From Bifidobacterium coryneforme (GTDB lineage: Bacteria > Actinomycetota > Actinomycetes > Actinomycetales > Bifidobacteriaceae): a stretch of 64,000 nucleotides of DNA. The number at the start of each line of letters is the position of its first letter. Position 1 is the stretch's first letter. The notes beneath the pieces are model-generated. The model ran no database searches, had not been told where the DNA came from, and worked only from the letters and a program-made list of their open reading frames with translations. Location of the stretch: the NCBI RefSeq assembly GCF_000737865.1, contig NZ_CP007287.1:1682972-1746971 (forward strand), written 5' to 3'. This document shows, piece by piece, positions 36,649-45,200 of this stretch. The position numbers and the translations under genes are program-made.

Positions 36649-36865
36649 CCAAGAACAACAAGACTTCCCACGAACACCAATATCAGGATTTGGTCAGCGC
36701 CACGACCAGGACGTGGGCGGTACCCCAATACCGCCCACTAACCCCTGTCGCGGAGTTGGCCATGTATACCGGGGAGGAAGCATCGGTGGGTATGCCTTCG
36801 GCATCGTAATATCCCCCTCTTCCCTCAGCCGCCGGAGACGTAACCGCCACTCCCCTCCCCCTTTG

Positions 36866-36904
36866 AAAGGCCCCGTCATTGCCATAACGGACGGGGCCTT
36901 TTTC
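36866..36904 (+). terminator. Intrinsic terminator downstream of the MFS gene
   Basis: AAAGGCCCCGTC and GACGGGGCCTTTTT form a 12-bp stem followed by a T-run, 218 bases after the MFS stop. It would also act as a U-tailed terminator only on the plus strand. Confidence 0.9.
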
Positions 36905-37039
36905 ATACCTTCCGACATGAGGAAAACGAACGCGCCACGAGCAGGCAGGGATTGGGGCAACGATACGTGTCCGACAGGAAACGGGCATAATCGGCAGGAT
37001 GGAACTTCCCAGCTAGAACGACGGACCGCATATAAGAGA

Positions 37040-37068
37040 GACCCGGCGGGAGTTGGGTCCGCCGGGTC
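37040..37068 (+). other. Strong hairpin in the dcd upstream region
   Basis: GACCCGGCGG and CCGCCGGGTC form a perfect 10-bp GC stem with loop GAGTTGGGT. There is no U-run. The loop and 5' flank (37047-37059) are exactly complementary to 37270-37282 (13 bases), allowing an alternative long-range pairing. Confidence 0.6.
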
Positions 37069-37383
37069 AGAGAGAAGAAAGGGAAATCAGTTATGCAAAT
37101 GTCGTAATGACATCCGATCGGCGGTACTAACTGCCGACAATTACAGTAAACACCGGAGACCTTGGGAAGACGATGGGATTACCTGAAAAAGTGCTGACAA
37201 CCCGGAATCAGGGCCTACCGAGCCCCGGCATGCAGTACGCAGGTTACCGCCAAAGCGCCCCAGGAATCAGACCCAACTCCCGGCACTGTAGACTGATACA
37301 TGGCTCATGCTCACGCATCTCGCAACATCTCAGTATTGTAGAGGCATCGGCTTAAGAGTGAATTGCAAAAGGAGAACAGGCAC

Positions 37384-37965
37384 ATGCTGCTCAGCGACCG
37401 TGACATATTGAAAGCCCATGATGAAGGGCACCTCGCCCTGGACCCATGGACACCGCAAATGGTCCAGCCTGCCAGTATTGATGTTCGTCTCGATAAGTAC
37501 TTCCGCGTCTTCAACAATCACGAGTACACCTATGTGGATCCGGCCGAAGACCAGGGTGCACTGACCGAGCAGTTCGAAGTGCGCCAGGGCGATCCCTGGA
37601 TTCTCCACCCCGGTGAGTTCATACTGGGCTCAACCTGGGAGTACATAAAAATCGACTCCACCCTGGCCGCCCGCCTGGAAGGCAAGAGTTCGCTGGGGCG
37701 TCTCGGCATCCTCACCCATTCCACGGCCGGCTTCATCGATCCCGGCTTCGAGGGGCATATCACCTTGGAGCTGTCGAACGTCAGCAACCTGCCGGTGAAA
37801 CTGTGGCCGGGGATGAAAATCGGACAGATGTGCTTCTTCGAGCTCACTTCGGGCAGCGAATTCCCCTATGGGTCAAAGCACAACGGCTCCCACTACCAGG
37901 GTCAGCGGGGCCCCACCCCCTCGCGTTCCTATGTCGACTTCTACAAGGCCGACGTCTCCAGCTGA
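37384..37965 (+). CDS. dcd: dCTP deaminase
   Basis: A 193-residue trimeric deaminase of the dCTP deaminase/dUTPase fold. It shows [14 protein letters not shown] at the N-terminus, [50 protein letters not shown] (catalytic Glu) and the C-terminal [13 protein letters not shown]. Actinobacterial homologues are often bifunctional, forming dUMP directly, but this cannot be decided from the motifs with certainty. AAAAGGAGAACAGG precedes the ATG at 37384; an in-frame ATG at 37363 lacks a site. A structured leader region precedes it. Confidence 0.95.
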   Translation: MLLSDRDILKAHDEGHLALDPWTPQMVQPASIDVRLDKYFRVFNNHEYTYVDPAEDQGALTEQFEVRQGDPWILHPGEFILGSTWEYIKIDSTLAARLEGKSSLGRLGILTHSTAGFIDPGFEGHITLELSNVSNLPVKLWPGMKIGQMCFFELTSGSEFPYGSKHNGSHYQGQRGPTPSRSYVDFYKADVSS

Positions 37966-38046
37966 TTCCCATCCCTGACCCTCCCAGGTGCCAGGAGCGG
38001 GGCGGATTCCCCGTTTTCGACTCACTCGTTTGACTTCAAGCCCACT

Positions 38047-38086
38047 TGAAGGCGTATGCATGCAGAGGAGCATGCACTCGCCTTCA
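38047..38086. other. Long interrupted hairpin between dcd and rlmB
   Basis: TGAAGGCG/CGCCTTCA (8 bp) and TGCATGC/GCATGCA (7 bp) stack with a two-base internal mismatch and loop AGAGGA. No T-run follows, so it is either a processing or stability element or a weak terminator for dcd. Confidence 0.5.
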
Positions 38087-38182
38087 GGATGCACAAGTGA
38101 CCACTGCACCCCTGAGGCCCTGCCCTGGGTTGAGACTCTGCACGGGACCGGCAGGTTCCAGCCTGCCCCTAATATGGAGAAC

Positions 38183-39166
38183 ATGGCTATGAAGAAAGGC
38201 CCGACCAAGGGTTCGGGCGGCAAGCACCGCAACAAGCTTCGAGGCAAGGGGCCCACCCCCAAGGCCGAGGATCGCGTATATCACAAGGCATACAAGGCCA
38301 AGCAGGCGGCCCAGCGCCGCCAGGCTGCGGACCCTCGCCTGGCAGCGCGGCGCCGTGCCGACCGATTCACCTCGGATTCCGATGACCTGGTCATCGGCCG
38401 GAATGCCGTACTTGAGGCCCTGCGTGTAGGGGTACCGGCCAGCCAACTCTACCTGGCTGCGCGCATGGAACACGACGACCGAACCCGGGAGATCGTCCGC
38501 CTGGCCGGGCAGGAGGGCCTGAACCTCCTTGAGGCCGATCGCCTTGAAATGAACCGGATCGCCCGGTCCAGCAACCACCAGGGTGTGGTCCTCAAGGTGC
38601 AGCCCTACCAGTACTCCTCCCTGCAGGAGCTGGTGGACAGGGCCGAGAAGCACGCCTCCGCCCTGAGCAAGGCCAGCGGAGCCGCAAGGGTCAACGCCCG
38701 TCCGCTCTTCATCGCTCTGGACGGTGTGACAGACCCCCAGAACCTGGGAGCCGTAATCCGATCTGCCGCCGCCTTCGGGGCTTCAGGTGTCATCCTGCCC
38801 GAACGGCGCAGCGCCTCGGTCACCGCAGCCGCCTGGAAGGTATCGGCCGGGGCGGCAGCCCATATGCCCGTAGCCAGGGTGGTCAATCTGACCAAGGCCA
38901 TCCAGGGACTCAAGGAGCGCGGCTACTATGCCGTTGGTCTGGCAGGCGAAGGCCAGGCAATCGTCGGTGAGACCGGCTTTGAAACCGACCCCCTGATCGT
39001 GGTTCTGGGTTCCGAAGGCAAGGGGCTGAGCCGCCTGGTCAGTGAAAGCTGTGATGCCCTGGCCTCCATCCCCATCTCCAGCTCGGTCGAGTCCCTTAAC
39101 GCCTCAGTGGCGGCCGGTATCAGCCTCTATGCCGTCTCCACGGCCCGCCGCAAGTCCGTCGAGTAG
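38183..39166 (+). CDS. rlmB: 23S rRNA (guanosine-2'-O)-methyltransferase, RlmB/TrmH (SpoU) family
   Basis: A 327-residue SpoU-class methyltransferase. A very basic N-terminal tail (about 60 residues rich in Lys/Arg) is followed by the substrate-binding domain starting at IGRNAVLEALR and the knotted SAM domain with motif 1 NLGAVIRSAAAFGASGV, motif 2 VVLGSEGKGL and motif 3 SSVESLNASVAAGI. Such enzymes methylate G2251 in the 23S rRNA P-loop. I choose the ATG at 38183 because GGAG ends four to five bases upstream; ATGs at 38174 and 38189 are near. The basic tail is typical of actinobacterial forms. A strong terminator follows. Confidence 0.92.
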   Translation: MAMKKGPTKGSGGKHRNKLRGKGPTPKAEDRVYHKAYKAKQAAQRRQAADPRLAARRRADRFTSDSDDLVIGRNAVLEALRVGVPASQLYLAARMEHDDRTREIVRLAGQEGLNLLEADRLEMNRIARSSNHQGVVLKVQPYQYSSLQELVDRAEKHASALSKASGAARVNARPLFIALDGVTDPQNLGAVIRSAAAFGASGVILPERRSASVTAAAWKVSAGAAAHMPVARVVNLTKAIQGLKERGYYAVGLAGEGQAIVGETGFETDPLIVVLGSEGKGLSRLVSESCDALASIPISSSVESLNASVAAGISLYAVSTARRKSVE

Positions 39167-39181
39167 GCAGGGCCGTCAGAA

Positions 39182-39227
39182 CAATTCAGCCGACCACGGG
39201 CGTTCAACCCCGTGGTCGGCTGAATTG
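39182..39227. terminator. Bidirectional terminator between rlmB and the DUF4032 gene
   Basis: A stem of about 18-19 bp (CAATTCAGCCGACCACGGG pairing with the CCCGTGGTCGGCTGAATTG arm, loop about 7-8 bases) lies between convergent genes. Terminal A/T pairs provide T-runs on both strands. Confidence 0.9.
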
Positions 39228-39244
39228 TCATCAGACCTGATTCA

Positions 39245-40765
39245 TCAGCTGGAAGCCCAGACCGCAGCATCCTGATCATCCTGGTCAGCGGCGGCCTCCA
39301 GACTTCCCGGGGTGAGTCCGCCCCCGAAGACCGGATTGACTGGGTTGCTCCGGTCGTCATCACTTCCGACGGTTTCACCCCTCCCTCCGTCTCCGCCCTG
39401 CTTCCAGTGCATCTCATCATCCACGACACCGGAGTCGGCTTCTTCGTTGATGGTCTTCATGTCCTCCGAGTCCAACCTGTACTCAGGCAGGGACTCCTTG
39501 ATGTAGCTCTGCACGGCCTCGGCCATGGGTACATCATGCCCGGCCTTTTCCGCCAGGCGCCAACGATGGGTCAGAACCTCATGGAAGAACTGGGCCGGCT
39601 CAATCTGGCTGCGGTACTCGGACGGTATCATCCGAACGGTGGGCTCGAAGACCTCGCGCATCCAATCGGTGGCCACAATCTCCAGATCTTCGCCCTGCCG
39701 CCAGGTCGAAGCCCTGTAGGCATCCAAATCATTCAGGAGGCGACGAGCCTGATTCTCCTGGACATCCAGGCCGGTCAGACGCAGAAGCTTGCGGGAGGCG
39801 TACCCGGCATCGACCACCCTGGGTCGCACCAGTACACGGTTCCCGTCCTCCTCGGTCTTCATTTCAAGCTCATCCACATCGAAGCCCAGGTCGTTGAGCT
39901 TGTTGACCCTGCGTTCAATCTTCCACATCTCGTCAGGGTCGAAGCTGTCCACGTCGGTCAGGGCGCTCCATAGGGAGTGGTAGCGGTCGACCAGACGGTT
40001 GCCCACATCCACCTCGTCCACATCGCCGGAGAGGAGATTGCCCGAGTGGAGATCCATCAGTTCGCCGATGATATTGGTCCTGGCCAGATCGATATCGTAC
40101 TCGCGTTGACCATCGGTCAGGCTGGCATGGAGGTCACCGGTCTCGGCATCGACCAGGAAGGCCGAGAAGGCATCTGCGTCACGCAGGAAGAGCACGTTGG
40201 ATAGGGATACGTCACCCCAATAGAAACCGCCAAGATGCAACCTGACCAAGAGGACCGCCAGGGCATCAATCAGACGCTCGGCCGTATCGGGGCGGAGGTT
40301 GCGCGCAAAGAGTGCACGGTAGGGCAGGGAGAACTTCAGATGCTGTGTGACCAGCATGGCCTCCAGGGGCTGCCCATCCCGGGTGTGACGCCCGGTGACC
40401 ACGGCAATCGGATTGACCGTGGGCAGCTCCAGCTTCTGGAGCTTACGGAGCAGCTCATACTCCCGTTCGGCCACCCGCTGGGTAATCTCCTTCATGGCAT
40501 ATACGTCATCGCCCACATGGACGAAGCGGACCACGTGCCTGGAGATGCCGCGGGGCAGATTGGCCAGAAGCTCCTGGGGCCAGGTCGCCAGTGGATCCTC
40601 CCAGGGGAGGGTGAACATCTTCGGATTGGAACTTGAGGCGGTGATGTGCAGGGCGGCGGGTTCCCGTTCAGGCTGGGAGGAATCCGGCACCTGTATGGAT
40701 GTGGCCTGGACGGCCCTGGGATCCATGGAGGCTGCGGTGGCCCGGTTGATATTCACACTGGTCAT
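39245..40765 (-). CDS. DUF4032 protein with kinase-like domain
   Basis: A 506-residue cytoplasmic protein typical of actinobacteria. The N-terminal half has a lipopolysaccharide-kinase-like fold: VYAMKEIT (possible ATP lysine), LHLGGFYWGDVSLSNVLFL (catalytic-loop analogue with Asp and Asn) and AFLVDAETGD (metal Asp analogue). The C-terminal half is the DUF4032 domain, ending in an acidic, low-complexity tail from about residue 435. The biological substrate is not known; a small-molecule kinase or regulator is possible. There is no obvious Shine-Dalgarno before the ATG. It is convergent with rlmB and lies downstream of msiK on the same strand, with GC hairpins between. Confidence 0.85.
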   Translation of the reverse strand: MTSVNINRATAASMDPRAVQATSIQVPDSSQPEREPAALHITASSSNPKMFTLPWEDPLATWPQELLANLPRGISRHVVRFVHVGDDVYAMKEITQRVAEREYELLRKLQKLELPTVNPIAVVTGRHTRDGQPLEAMLVTQHLKFSLPYRALFARNLRPDTAERLIDALAVLLVRLHLGGFYWGDVSLSNVLFLRDADAFSAFLVDAETGDLHASLTDGQREYDIDLARTNIIGELMDLHSGNLLSGDVDEVDVGNRLVDRYHSLWSALTDVDSFDPDEMWKIERRVNKLNDLGFDVDELEMKTEEDGNRVLVRPRVVDAGYASRKLLRLTGLDVQENQARRLLNDLDAYRASTWRQGEDLEIVATDWMREVFEPTVRMIPSEYRSQIEPAQFFHEVLTHRWRLAEKAGHDVPMAEAVQSYIKESLPEYRLDSEDMKTINEEADSGVVDDEMHWKQGGDGGRGETVGSDDDRSNPVNPVFGGGLTPGSLEAAADQDDQDAAVWASS

Positions 40766-40803
40766 GCTTCACCAATCTAATCGTCGCCCCTCCCACACGG
40801 GAA

Positions 40804-40837
40804 GAGCCCCGCGCGAACCTGTCGCACAGGGCTCCTG
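40804..40837 (-). terminator. Probable terminator after the sugar ABC ATPase gene
   Basis: GAGCCC and GGGCTC enclose a loop with further complementarity (about 40804-40837) upstream of the DUF4032 start. A second stem, GTGCGG/CCGCAC at about 40877-40913, lies nearer the ATPase stop. T-runs are weak. Confidence 0.45.
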
Positions 40838-40926
40838 GTCACCCGACCAATAGGAAAGGGAAGAGGAAAAGGGACCGTGCGGACGAATCCGATCCTTTGG
40901 ACCCGACCGCACGAATCCCGGTGCAA

Positions 40927-42054
40927 TCAGTTCAGACGCAGCTCGGTGGCCGGAGAGAAGAGGTGCATCTTCGCAGGATCGATATGGATCTTCACCACAT
41001 CGCCGACCTTCGGCAGGGCACGCGGGCTGACGCGGATTGTAGTCAGCTTGTTCTGGTCGGACATAACGGTAGCCTGCTCGGCTGCACTGTCGTCGGTCAG
41101 AATGTTGCCGTAGATGTATCCGTCGGAACCCAGATCCTCGACATTGGCGACCTTCAGGGAGAAGGCGTCAGGTTCGGAGGGGCCGGCCAGGGAGGCATCC
41201 TCGGGGCGGAAGCCCACGACGATCTTGCCCTCGTCCTCGGGAGTCAGCTTGTCGACAGCCTCGCGGGGCAGGCTGACGGTATCCTCACCAATCTTGGCCT
41301 GACCATTGACGACCGGGTGGATGTTGATGTTCATCGAAGGAGAGCCGATGAAGCCGGCCACGAAGACGTTCTCGGGGCGGTCATAGAGTTCGGTGGGAGC
41401 ACCGACCTGCTGCAGGATGCCCAGCTTGATGACGGCAATCCTGTCGCCCATGGTGAGGGCCTCGGTCTGATCGTGGGTCACGTACAGGGTGGTGACGTTC
41501 AACTGACGCTGCAGGGCGGCAATCTGTGTACGGGTCTGCACACGGAGCTTGGCATCCAGGTTGGAAAGAGGCTCATCCATCAGGAAGACCTTGGGCTGGC
41601 GCACGATTGCACGACCCATGGCCACACGCTGACGCTGACCACCGGACAGTGCCTTGGGCTTGCGATCCAGGTACTCGGTGAGGTCGAGGACCTCAGCCGC
41701 CTTCTCGACCCGCTGGCGAATCTCGTCCTTGGGCGTCCCGGCAATCTTCAGGGCGAAGCCCATGTTGTCGGCAACGGTCATGTGGGGGTAGAGGGCGTAG
41801 TTCTGGAAGACCATGGCGATGTCACGGTCCTTGGGCTGCATGGTCGTGACATCCGTGTCACCGATGAGGATGCGCCCCTTGTTGACTTCCTCCAGGCCGG
41901 CCAGCATGCGCAGGGTCGTGGACTTGCCGCAACCGGAGGGGCCAACCAGGACCAGGAACTCGCCGTCCTTGATATCAAGACTGAGGTCACTCACCGAGGG
42001 CTCATCATTGCCCGGGTAGATACGAGTGACGTGGTCAAATACCACTTCTGCCAT
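40927..42054 (-). CDS. Carbohydrate ABC transporter ATPase, MsiK/UgpC/MalK type
   Basis: A 375-residue CUT1-family ATPase. Walker A GPSGCGKST, Q-loop VFQNYALYPHMTV, signature LSGGQRQRVAMGRAIVR, Walker B VFLMDEPLSNLDAK and VTHDQTEAL are intact, and a C-terminal TOBE/MalK regulatory domain occupies residues 240-375. No binding protein or permease gene is next to it. In actinobacteria a single MsiK ATPase commonly serves several oligosaccharide importers, and an isolated gene fits that role. GAAAGGATG lies upstream of the ATG. Confidence 0.93.
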   Translation of the reverse strand: MAEVVFDHVTRIYPGNDEPSVSDLSLDIKDGEFLVLVGPSGCGKSTTLRMLAGLEEVNKGRILIGDTDVTTMQPKDRDIAMVFQNYALYPHMTVADNMGFALKIAGTPKDEIRQRVEKAAEVLDLTEYLDRKPKALSGGQRQRVAMGRAIVRQPKVFLMDEPLSNLDAKLRVQTRTQIAALQRQLNVTTLYVTHDQTEALTMGDRIAVIKLGILQQVGAPTELYDRPENVFVAGFIGSPSMNINIHPVVNGQAKIGEDTVSLPREAVDKLTPEDEGKIVVGFRPEDASLAGPSEPDAFSLKVANVEDLGSDGYIYGNILTDDSAAEQATVMSDQNKLTTIRVSPRALPKVGDVVKIHIDPAKMHLFSPATELRLN

Positions 42055-42384
42055 TGTTCATCCTTTCATCGGCAGGTACGTGCCGAACGATCCGTAGTGA
42101 AGGGTTGATTTTTCACTGTGGTTTCCGTCTTGAGACCAAGCCAACTTCGGCCGTGTCGCACAACGGTTTTTATTTGTCGGTTAAGAGAAACTCTCCCTCG
42201 AGCCACTTATCACTATACACCAAGGATCGATCTCGGTTCGCGCCCATTTGTCGGCTCTCATCGGCCTTGGAGCCGAACTATTCAAATCCCCCAGTCACTG
42301 GTGCATCACAGCGACTGGGGGATTTGCGTTCGCGGGATTGCCAAGCCGGTGCGACTCAGGCAAGTGCGAAGTGGTCGTTCCTAC
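42055..42384. other. Spacer upstream of the sugar ATPase gene
   Basis: This 330-base spacer between two minus-strand genes contains the terminator of the upstream gene (42284-42325) and an AT-rich stretch at about 42165-42190 that could hold the msiK-type gene promoter. A GAGA-GTT-TCTC inverted repeat lies at about 42185-42195. No gene is visible. Confidence 0.45.
42284..42325 (-). terminator. Intrinsic terminator after the carboxymuconolactone-decarboxylase-like gene
   Basis: AAATCCCCCAGTC and GACTGGGGGATTT form a perfect 13-bp stem, 60 bases after the gene's stop codon, with the A/T ends giving T-runs on both strands. Confidence 0.85.
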
Positions 42385-42783
42385 TCAGGCCTTGGACTCG
42401 GCGGAATCCTCATCGGCACTTGCGAAGACCTTCCGTGCCACATTGATGGCATTAATGACCCTCGGGAAGCCCACGTAGGGCACACACTGGAGGATGGCTT
42501 CGATGACGGACTCCTTGCTCAGCCCAACATTCAGGGCACCCTGGATGTGAACAGCCAGCTGCGGGGCCGTATCACCCTGTGTGACCAGGCTGCCTATGGT
42601 GACCAGCTCCCGCTGCTGCAGGCTGAGCCCCTCCCTGGTGTATATGTCGCCAAAGGCGAATTCGACAATCCAACGACCCAGGTCGGGCGCTATATCCTGC
42701 AGGGAGTCGATGACATCCTGACCTCCCTTGCCATCGATGGCTGCCAGAGCCTGTGATCCTTGTTCAAAACGCGAAGTTTCCAT
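42385..42783 (-). CDS. Carboxymuconolactone-decarboxylase-family protein
   Basis: A 132-residue all-helical CMD-fold protein. The core segment spans about residues 40-120 (FAFGDIYTREGLSLQQRELV to VGFPRVINAINVA) and has the family residues LSLQQRELVTI and HIQGALNVGLSKESVIEAI. The CxxC redox pair of AhpD is absent, since only one Cys (ILQCVP) is present, so a peroxidase-linked AhpD role is unlikely. The true substrate is unknown; many such proteins in fermenters have no assigned reaction. GGAAAAGGAAG precedes the ATG. It is monocistronic. Confidence 0.88.
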   Translation of the reverse strand: METSRFEQGSQALAAIDGKGGQDVIDSLQDIAPDLGRWIVEFAFGDIYTREGLSLQQRELVTIGSLVTQGDTAPQLAVHIQGALNVGLSKESVIEAILQCVPYVGFPRVINAINVARKVFASADEDSAESKA

Positions 42784-43014
42784 GAACTTCCTTTTCCTTT
42801 TTGTAGTAAGGATTTCCCCTTCGAGAATATTGTATCAGCGACTGTTTGCAGATATCATCCGTCCCCTTCTCAGCGCACCTGACCACCCGGCCTTTCGGGG
42901 ACCGTCTTCACCGGACATCGAGTTCTTGCGCAGGGGGACGGCATCCCGACGCGGGAACGAAACGACGGAACCCGGAATCAGGTCATTTTCACCAAGTCGG
43001 GGCACAATGGAGAT

Positions 43015-45135
43015 ATGAGTGATCTTGAAGGGCTGAATCTGGAACCGGGTCGGCTGGTTGGGGGCTACACCCTGATTGAACCCCTTGGCGGCGGTGCCAT
43101 GGGGTCCGTCTGGCGTGCCAGGGATGACGGGGGCCAGGACTACGCCATGAAGATCCTGCGGGAGTCCCTGACGGAGGATGACCAGGACCGGCCCGACAGT
43201 CCCGAAGCCCGCGACCGAGCCTCCGCCCGCGAGCGCCTGCGCCGCGAGGCCCTGTCCCTGAAGCGAATCAACCATCCCGGGGTCTGCCAGATAGTCGATA
43301 TGGAGCTCGATGATGCCCTGGCATTCATCGTGACCGAGCTGATTGAGGGGCGGAACCTCCGGGATGATGTGGCGGCCAATGGTCCCTATACGGGCGATGA
43401 CCTCGAACGGCTGACCAGCAAGATGATCGATGCGGTCAGGGCTGTCCACCGGGCGGGCATCGTCCACCGTGACATCAAGCCCACCAACGTGATGATCTCG
43501 GCCTCGGGGCCGGTCCTGGTCGACTTCGGCATCGCCATGGGCCAGGGGGAGAGCCACGTTACCCGAACGGGGCTGGTCATGGGAACCCCGGGATTCATCG
43601 CCCCTGAAATCATCGACGGGGCCGAATCCGACCAGGGTACGGACTGGTGGAGCACAGCGGCGGTCCTGGCCTTCGCCGCCACCGGCAAGCCCGTGTTCGG
43701 CAGCAAACCCATGATGGCGGTCCTGGAGCGGGAGGCCTCGGGCAATGCCGACCTGTCCGGATTGCCCCTCGACACCATGAAGGCCTTCAGGGCGGCCCTC
43801 TCCCCTGACCGCGATTCCCGTTGCAGCCCCGAAGACCTCCTGGGCGCCATCACCAGGGATGCCATGGACCCCGGCGCTGGGGGCTCCGGAATTGCCACAG
43901 GAGACAACACAACACATCAGCCGGCCCAGGATCAAGGCACTCGGGAGGAGGGGGTGCGCCCTTTTGGCGCAAGCTCTTCAAGGGATGACTCGGGACAGGA
44001 GGAACCGACCCAGGTGGTGGAACCTGCCACACAGGTAGTGGAGCCCGAAACCCGAACCCTGGAAGCAGGAACGTCCGTGATTCCGGCCCAGGGCAATCCC
44101 CGTATGGCCTGGTCCTCTGCCGATGAAGCCACCGCCACCCTGGATGCGCTCAGCCGTGACGACCCCGAGGAAACCACCCGGTTGGGCGGAACCCAGATGC
44201 TGCAGACCCACGCCTTCCCCCAGGGGGTATGGGACGACCGCCAACCGCAGTCCGATATGGAGGACGCCCAGGCCACGAGCTACCAGGGTCCGCCCCTGCC
44301 GGCCGCCAGCCCCCTCCCCCCGGAAGACACCGGTCATTGGCTGGGCGATCAGCCCCCGGCTCAGGAGCCTCCAGCCCTGATCCGACAGACCCGTTATCTC
44401 CATGCCGGCACAGCGGTACTGGTCATCATCGGTTTCATTCCGGCCCTCATGGCTCTGGTGGCCCCCATTTCCGCCCTGGTCCTGGCGTGGATGCTGATGT
44501 GGTTCCTGGGTACCGCCGGCCTGAGTCTGCAGGGCCAGATCAATCGGGAGCTGAAGCGGGGAGGCCAACGCAGGGGGCATGACCGGGCCCTGAATGCGGC
44601 CGCCCTGCCCTGGCACCTGCTCAAGGCCCTTCTGCTCAGCCTCCCTCGCATCCTCATCCTGGCCCTGGTGGTCTTGGTAATCGGCGCACTGGCCACCTGG
44701 CTTGGCGGACAGACAACGGTTTCGGGGTATATAAACCTGGGCGGGCACCTCCTGCGCTTCCCTCTTCCGGCAGGAGCCCCCCTCTCCCTGGTGGGATTGA
44801 CCATGGGGCTGGCAACCATGGTGGGTTGGCTCTCCACCGTGCTGGTCGGGGAGGCCGGACCGGATGCCAAGAAGGCGGCCGGATGGGCCTACATGGTCCG
44901 CCTCGGTGCAGGTTGGCTCCCCCTGGGGGCCGTTGACCAGGCGGTCAATCCAAGCACCGACCCACAGGCCATGCAAGGCCAATCGGAGACCGAATCCGCC
45001 ACATCCAAGCCCAAGGGCCATCGCCGGGCCTGGACCATGGTCCTGGTCTGGGTGCTCGTTCTGGCCGCCGTCCTGACCCTGGTCGCCCTGCATCCTTCCA
45101 TGGACTGGTCACCTATACCCATTCTTCACTCGTAA
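43015..45135 (+). CDS. Serine/threonine protein kinase, PknB-like, membrane-anchored
   Basis: A 706-residue Hanks-type kinase. The N-terminal kinase domain (residues about 15-285) is complete: glycine loop GGGAMGSVW, VAIK-type lysine in YAMKIL, HRDIKPTNV, DFGIA and the activation segment GTPGFIAPE. A long acidic, Pro-rich linker (about 290-455) with low complexity follows. The C-terminus carries about four to five hydrophobic segments (HAGTAVLVIIGFIPALMALV onward) rather than PASTA repeats. It should phosphorylate cytoplasmic or envelope targets and sense membrane state. GGAG lies only 2 bases before the ATG, so initiation may be leaderless-like. Confidence 0.9.
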   Translation: MSDLEGLNLEPGRLVGGYTLIEPLGGGAMGSVWRARDDGGQDYAMKILRESLTEDDQDRPDSPEARDRASARERLRREALSLKRINHPGVCQIVDMELDDALAFIVTELIEGRNLRDDVAANGPYTGDDLERLTSKMIDAVRAVHRAGIVHRDIKPTNVMISASGPVLVDFGIAMGQGESHVTRTGLVMGTPGFIAPEIIDGAESDQGTDWWSTAAVLAFAATGKPVFGSKPMMAVLEREASGNADLSGLPLDTMKAFRAALSPDRDSRCSPEDLLGAITRDAMDPGAGGSGIATGDNTTHQPAQDQGTREEGVRPFGASSSRDDSGQEEPTQVVEPATQVVEPETRTLEAGTSVIPAQGNPRMAWSSADEATATLDALSRDDPEETTRLGGTQMLQTHAFPQGVWDDRQPQSDMEDAQATSYQGPPLPAASPLPPEDTGHWLGDQPPAQEPPALIRQTRYLHAGTAVLVIIGFIPALMALVAPISALVLAWMLMWFLGTAGLSLQGQINRELKRGGQRRGHDRALNAAALPWHLLKALLLSLPRILILALVVLVIGALATWLGGQTTVSGYINLGGHLLRFPLPAGAPLSLVGLTMGLATMVGWLSTVLVGEAGPDAKKAAGWAYMVRLGAGWLPLGAVDQAVNPSTDPQAMQGQSETESATSKPKGHRRAWTMVLVWVLVLAAVLTLVALHPSMDWSPIPILHS

Positions 45136-45200
45136 TCCGTCCTCGACCTCATGGACCGCGATTAGACTTTGCTCAGTATTCAAATGAAAGGACCCGTGAC

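Larger units (their letters stand above)
36649..37383. other. 735-base intergenic region with terminator and structured dcd leader
   Basis: The first 215 bases hold short minus-strand frames of uncertain meaning, for example 36 codons from ATG at 36803 after AGAGGGGG. A terminator follows at 36866-36904. From about 37020 to dcd the DNA is rich in inverted repeats: the strong hairpin at 37040-37068, TGTC/GACA at 37100-37112, TCGGC/GCCGA at 37118-37137, and a distant complement of the first loop at 37270-37282. No known RNA family was recognised. Confidence 0.5.
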
